From NCBI RefSeq assembly GCF_001968825.1, contig NZ_MIEU01000002.1:248001-312000 (forward strand): a DNA stretch of 64,000 bases, read 5' to 3'. Source of the DNA: Tersicoccus sp. Bi-70. GTDB taxonomy: Bacteria; Actinomycetota; Actinomycetes; Actinomycetales; Micrococcaceae. A program made the position numbers and the translations under genes. Positions 62,036-64,000 of the stretch are shown piece by piece (position 1 is the stretch's first letter; each line of letters opens with the position of its first letter). The notes under the pieces were generated by a model. The model was not told where the DNA came from. It ran no database searches and saw only the letters and a list, made by a program, of their open reading frames with translations.

Positions 62036-62938
62036 ATGAGCACGCCGACCAACGGGGACGCCAACGACCCGTGGCGCAGGCCCACCGAACCGCAGCAGGG
62101 ACAGCCGTCGTCGTCCGGCCGGCACGACGCCGGGGCGGGATGGGACCAGGCCCGGCAGGGCCAGCCCGGCTACGGTCAGCAGCCCGGCTACGGTCAGGGC
62201 AACCCGGGCCCGTTCAACCAGGGGCAGGGCCAGCCCGGCGGTGCTCCCGCGTGGGGTCAGCAGCCCGGCTACGGCCAGCAGCCCGGGCAGGGCCAGCAGG
62301 GTCCGGGGTACGGCTACCCGCAGGGCGGCTACCTCGCGCAGAACCCGTACCCGGGTGTCGAGGGTGCGAAGCCGACCACCGCGGGCCTGCAGATCGCGGC
62401 CAACTTCGTCGACAACCTCATCCTCAGCGTGGTTCTCACCATCATCGGGTTCCTCTCGTTCATCCCGGTGTTCGTCACCGCGGCCAGCCTGCCGAGCACC
62501 AGCTCGAGCCGGACCTACGACGAGTACGGCACGAGCACCCGGACCCGGCTGACGCAGGAGCAGGCCAACGCCCTGGTCGGCAGCGTCGTCGGATCCCTCG
62601 TCATCTTCCTCGTCCTGTTCCTCATCATCGGCGTCATCCTGTGGTGGTGGCTGGCGACGCGGGGCAAGTCGATCGGCAACGCGATCTTCGGGCTGCGCCT
62701 GGTCCACCAGGAGACCGGTCAGCCCCTCGGCTGGGGACCGACGTTCCTCCGCGGTCTGCTGATGTGGGCCGCCAGCGCCGTCACCGGCGGGATCATGGGC
62801 CTGCTGTTCTGGCTCTCCCCGCTGTTCGACAGCACGAGCGGTTGGTTCCAGTCCTGGCAGGACAAGCTGTTCAAGGGCGTCGTGATCAACCACAAGCTGG
62901 GCCGCGACACCTACACCCCGGCGTCGAAGAACCGCTGA
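62036..62938 (+). CDS. RDD family membrane protein with Gln/Gly/Pro-rich N-terminus
   Basis: 300 residues. Residues 15-105 are a low-complexity stretch with six or more copies of variants of QPGYGQ. The RDD domain follows with hydrophobic segments near 121-150, 188-220 and 250-275; the first Arg of the RDD signature is replaced (LQIAANFVDNLIL), the Asp is kept. The segment WWWLATRGKSIGNAIFGLRLVHQ is the usual core of the family. Role unknown; some RDD proteins are Na+/H+ antiporter-like. AGAGGGGAC precedes the ATG. Confidence 0.85.
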   Translation: MSTPTNGDANDPWRRPTEPQQGQPSSSGRHDAGAGWDQARQGQPGYGQQPGYGQGNPGPFNQGQGQPGGAPAWGQQPGYGQQPGQGQQGPGYGYPQGGYLAQNPYPGVEGAKPTTAGLQIAANFVDNLILSVVLTIIGFLSFIPVFVTAASLPSTSSSRTYDEYGTSTRTRLTQEQANALVGSVVGSLVIFLVLFLIIGVILWWWLATRGKSIGNAIFGLRLVHQETGQPLGWGPTFLRGLLMWAASAVTGGIMGLLFWLSPLFDSTSGWFQSWQDKLFKGVVINHKLGRDTYTPASKNR

Positions 62939-62951
62939 CGCCTCCACGATC

Positions 62952-62981
62952 GAGCCGGCCGGACGATGGTCCGGCCGGCTC
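62952..62981. terminator. Terminator between the RDD gene and the response regulator gene
   Basis: Perfect 12-bp stem GAGCCGGCCGGA (62952-62963) with 62970-62981 and a 6-nt loop, between convergent genes. Confidence 0.8.
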
Positions 62982-63019
62982 TGTCGTGTCCGGGAGGTCG
63001 GTGCAGATGGGCCGCCCGC

Positions 63020-63685
63020 TCAGCGTCCTCGCGCCCAGGCGTACCGGCGCTCGGGGCGGCCGGCGCCGTACTTCAGCTGCACCGTGACGGTGCCGCCCTC
63101 CACGAGGTGTTCGAGGTAGCGGCGGGCGCTCACCCGGGAGATGCCCACCCGCTCGGCCGTGTCCGTCGCGGAGAGGTCGAGCGCGGCGGTGCGCAGGGCC
63201 TGCTCGACCGCCTGCAGCGTCTCGTCGCTGAGCCCCTTGCGCGGCACCGGCCGCGCGGCCGGGACGTCCCCGAAGAGGCGGTCCACCACGGTCTGATCGG
63301 CGGCGCCGTGTACCGCGCCCGCCTGGTCGCGGTACTGCGCCAGCCGACGGCTGAGGTCCTCACGCTGGAACGGCTTCATCAGGTAGCTGGTCACCCCGCC
63401 GCGCCGGGCCCGCACCACGGTCGCCTGCTCGCGGGCGGCGGTGATGACGATCGCGTCCACCTCCGGCTGGTCGTCGCGCAGCCGTTGCAGCAGGTCCAGG
63501 CCGTTGCCGTCGGGCAGGTGGATGTCGAGGAGGACCAGGTCGGGGGAGTGCTCCCGGGCCAGGGTCAGGGCCTCGGCGGTCGAGTGCGCGACGCCGCACA
63601 CCCGGAATTCCGGGTTCTCCGCCACGAAGCCGGCGTGGATGCGCGCGACCATGAAGTCGTCGTCGACCACCAGCACGTCATACAT
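63020..63685 (-). CDS. Response regulator, CitB/DcuR type
   Basis: 221 residues. The receiver domain carries Asp54 (LVLLDIHLPDGNG) as phosphorylation site and Lys104 (LMKPF). The C-terminal half ends in a winged-helix region (SATDTAERVGISRVSARRYL) as in the CitB, DcuR and MalR regulators of citrate and C4-dicarboxylate uptake. The ATG overlaps the end of the kinase gene by 8 nt, so both come from one mRNA. A target transporter gene is not within the window. Confidence 0.92.
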   Translation of the reverse strand: MYDVLVVDDDFMVARIHAGFVAENPEFRVCGVAHSTAEALTLAREHSPDLVLLDIHLPDGNGLDLLQRLRDDQPEVDAIVITAAREQATVVRARRGGVTSYLMKPFQREDLSRRLAQYRDQAGAVHGAADQTVVDRLFGDVPAARPVPRKGLSDETLQAVEQALRTAALDLSATDTAERVGISRVSARRYLEHLVEGGTVTVQLKYGAGRPERRYAWARGR

Positions 63686-64000
63686 CGAGCCTCCTCCTCT
63701 CGCGCTCGGGTGCCCGGGCCGCCGGTGTCGATATCGGTGTCGGGGTCCGGGCCGGTGTCGGGATGCGGGTGGCGCCGGCGTGTTCTCGACGGCCGTCGCG
63801 CGGGCCGCGGCGCAGGACGGCGGTGAACACCGCGCCGTCGACCGTGGTGACGTCCACGTCCCCGCCGCGGCGGCGGCACACGTACCGGGTCAGTGACAGC
63901 CCGAATCCGCGGCCGCCCGCCGCGTCCGAGGCCTTCGTGCTGAAGCCGGCCTCGAAGATCCGGTCCCGGTCGCCGGTGGCCAGCCCGGGGCCCGAGTCCT
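63678..64000 (-). CDS. Sensor histidine kinase, C-terminal part (CitA/DcuS type)
   Basis: Only the last 107 codons are inside the window. They contain the ATP-binding end of a histidine kinase: SGPGLATGD (G1 box), FEAGFSTKA and GGRGFGLSLTRYVCRRRGG (G2 box), then about 45 low-complexity residues. The gene continues past 64000. It overlaps the response regulator by 8 nt; together they form a two-component pair. Ligand is unknown because the sensor domain is outside the window. Confidence 0.88.
   Translation of the reverse strand, partial: DSGPGLATGDRDRIFEAGFSTKASDAAGGRGFGLSLTRYVCRRRGGDVDVTTVDGAVFTAVLRRGPRDGRREHAGATRIPTPARTPTPISTPAARAPERERRRLDV

Overview
The window is about 64 kb of very GC-rich chromosomal DNA from an actinobacterium, most likely of the order Micrococcales; I cannot place the genus. 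The evidence is the gene content and order: a ribosomal L19 / signal peptidase I / RNase HII / DUF2469 / YraN / ComM / DprA / XerC block, a PucR-type regulator next to fabD-fabH-acpP-fabF and aceE, the actinobacterial families DUF3052, DUF3145 and DUF2469, an MptB-like mannosyltransferase, two clpP genes, and -10 elements of the TANNNT type placed directly before start codons. It reads as core chromosome. I see no insertion sequence, prophage, CRISPR array or plasmid gene.

Layout. 1-10270: end of rplS, two signal peptidases, rnhB, DUF2469, then an alpha/beta hydrolase and a flavin monooxygenase-like gene inserted before the tightly overlapping yraN-comM-dprA-xerC group. 10486-19227: DUF3145, then on the minus strand aceE, the fatty acid regulator fasR and fabD-fabH-acpP-fabF. 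19608-30573: DUF3052, AhpE-type peroxiredoxin, sirtuin, MalY/PatB-type lyase, tRNA-Val, a UvrA paralogue, an aldo/keto reductase, gnd, and on the minus strand cysK-cysE and msrA. 30715-41051: Nif3-like protein, zinc-ribbon coiled-coil protein, yaaA, RNase P RNA, def, an acyl-CoA dehydrogenase, tRNA-His, orn, an MptB-like glycosyltransferase, tRNA-Arg, ssb and ettA. 41121-54467: small membrane protein, SDR, two thioesterases, truncated haemoglobin with MscS channel, GH31 glucosidase, OsmC, pepN and gamma-glutamyltransferase. 54476-64000: an intergenic palindromic repeat cluster, rpiB, nei, tRNA-Gly, tRNA-Pro, tig, clpP1-clpP2-clpX, an RDD membrane protein, and a CitB-type response regulator with the end of its kinase.

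How it works together. The window links pyruvate to fatty acid synthesis (aceE, fasR, fab genes), pentose phosphate metabolism (gnd, rpiB), cysteine synthesis (cysK-cysE), oxidative-stress repair (AhpE, MsrA, YaaA, OsmC) and protein birth and turnover (def, tig, pepN, clpP1P2X, ettA).

The most informative non-coding signals are: a perfect 27-bp palindrome over the fasR stop codon with a degenerate copy upstream of fasR (probable FasR operators); nine genes whose start codon lies 6-7 nt after a TANNNT element (probable leaderless mRNAs); a cluster of GAGTCAGC-type palindromic repeats at 54476-54820; and a 20-bp perfect inverted repeat at 32401-32473. No clearly new multi-gene system was found.
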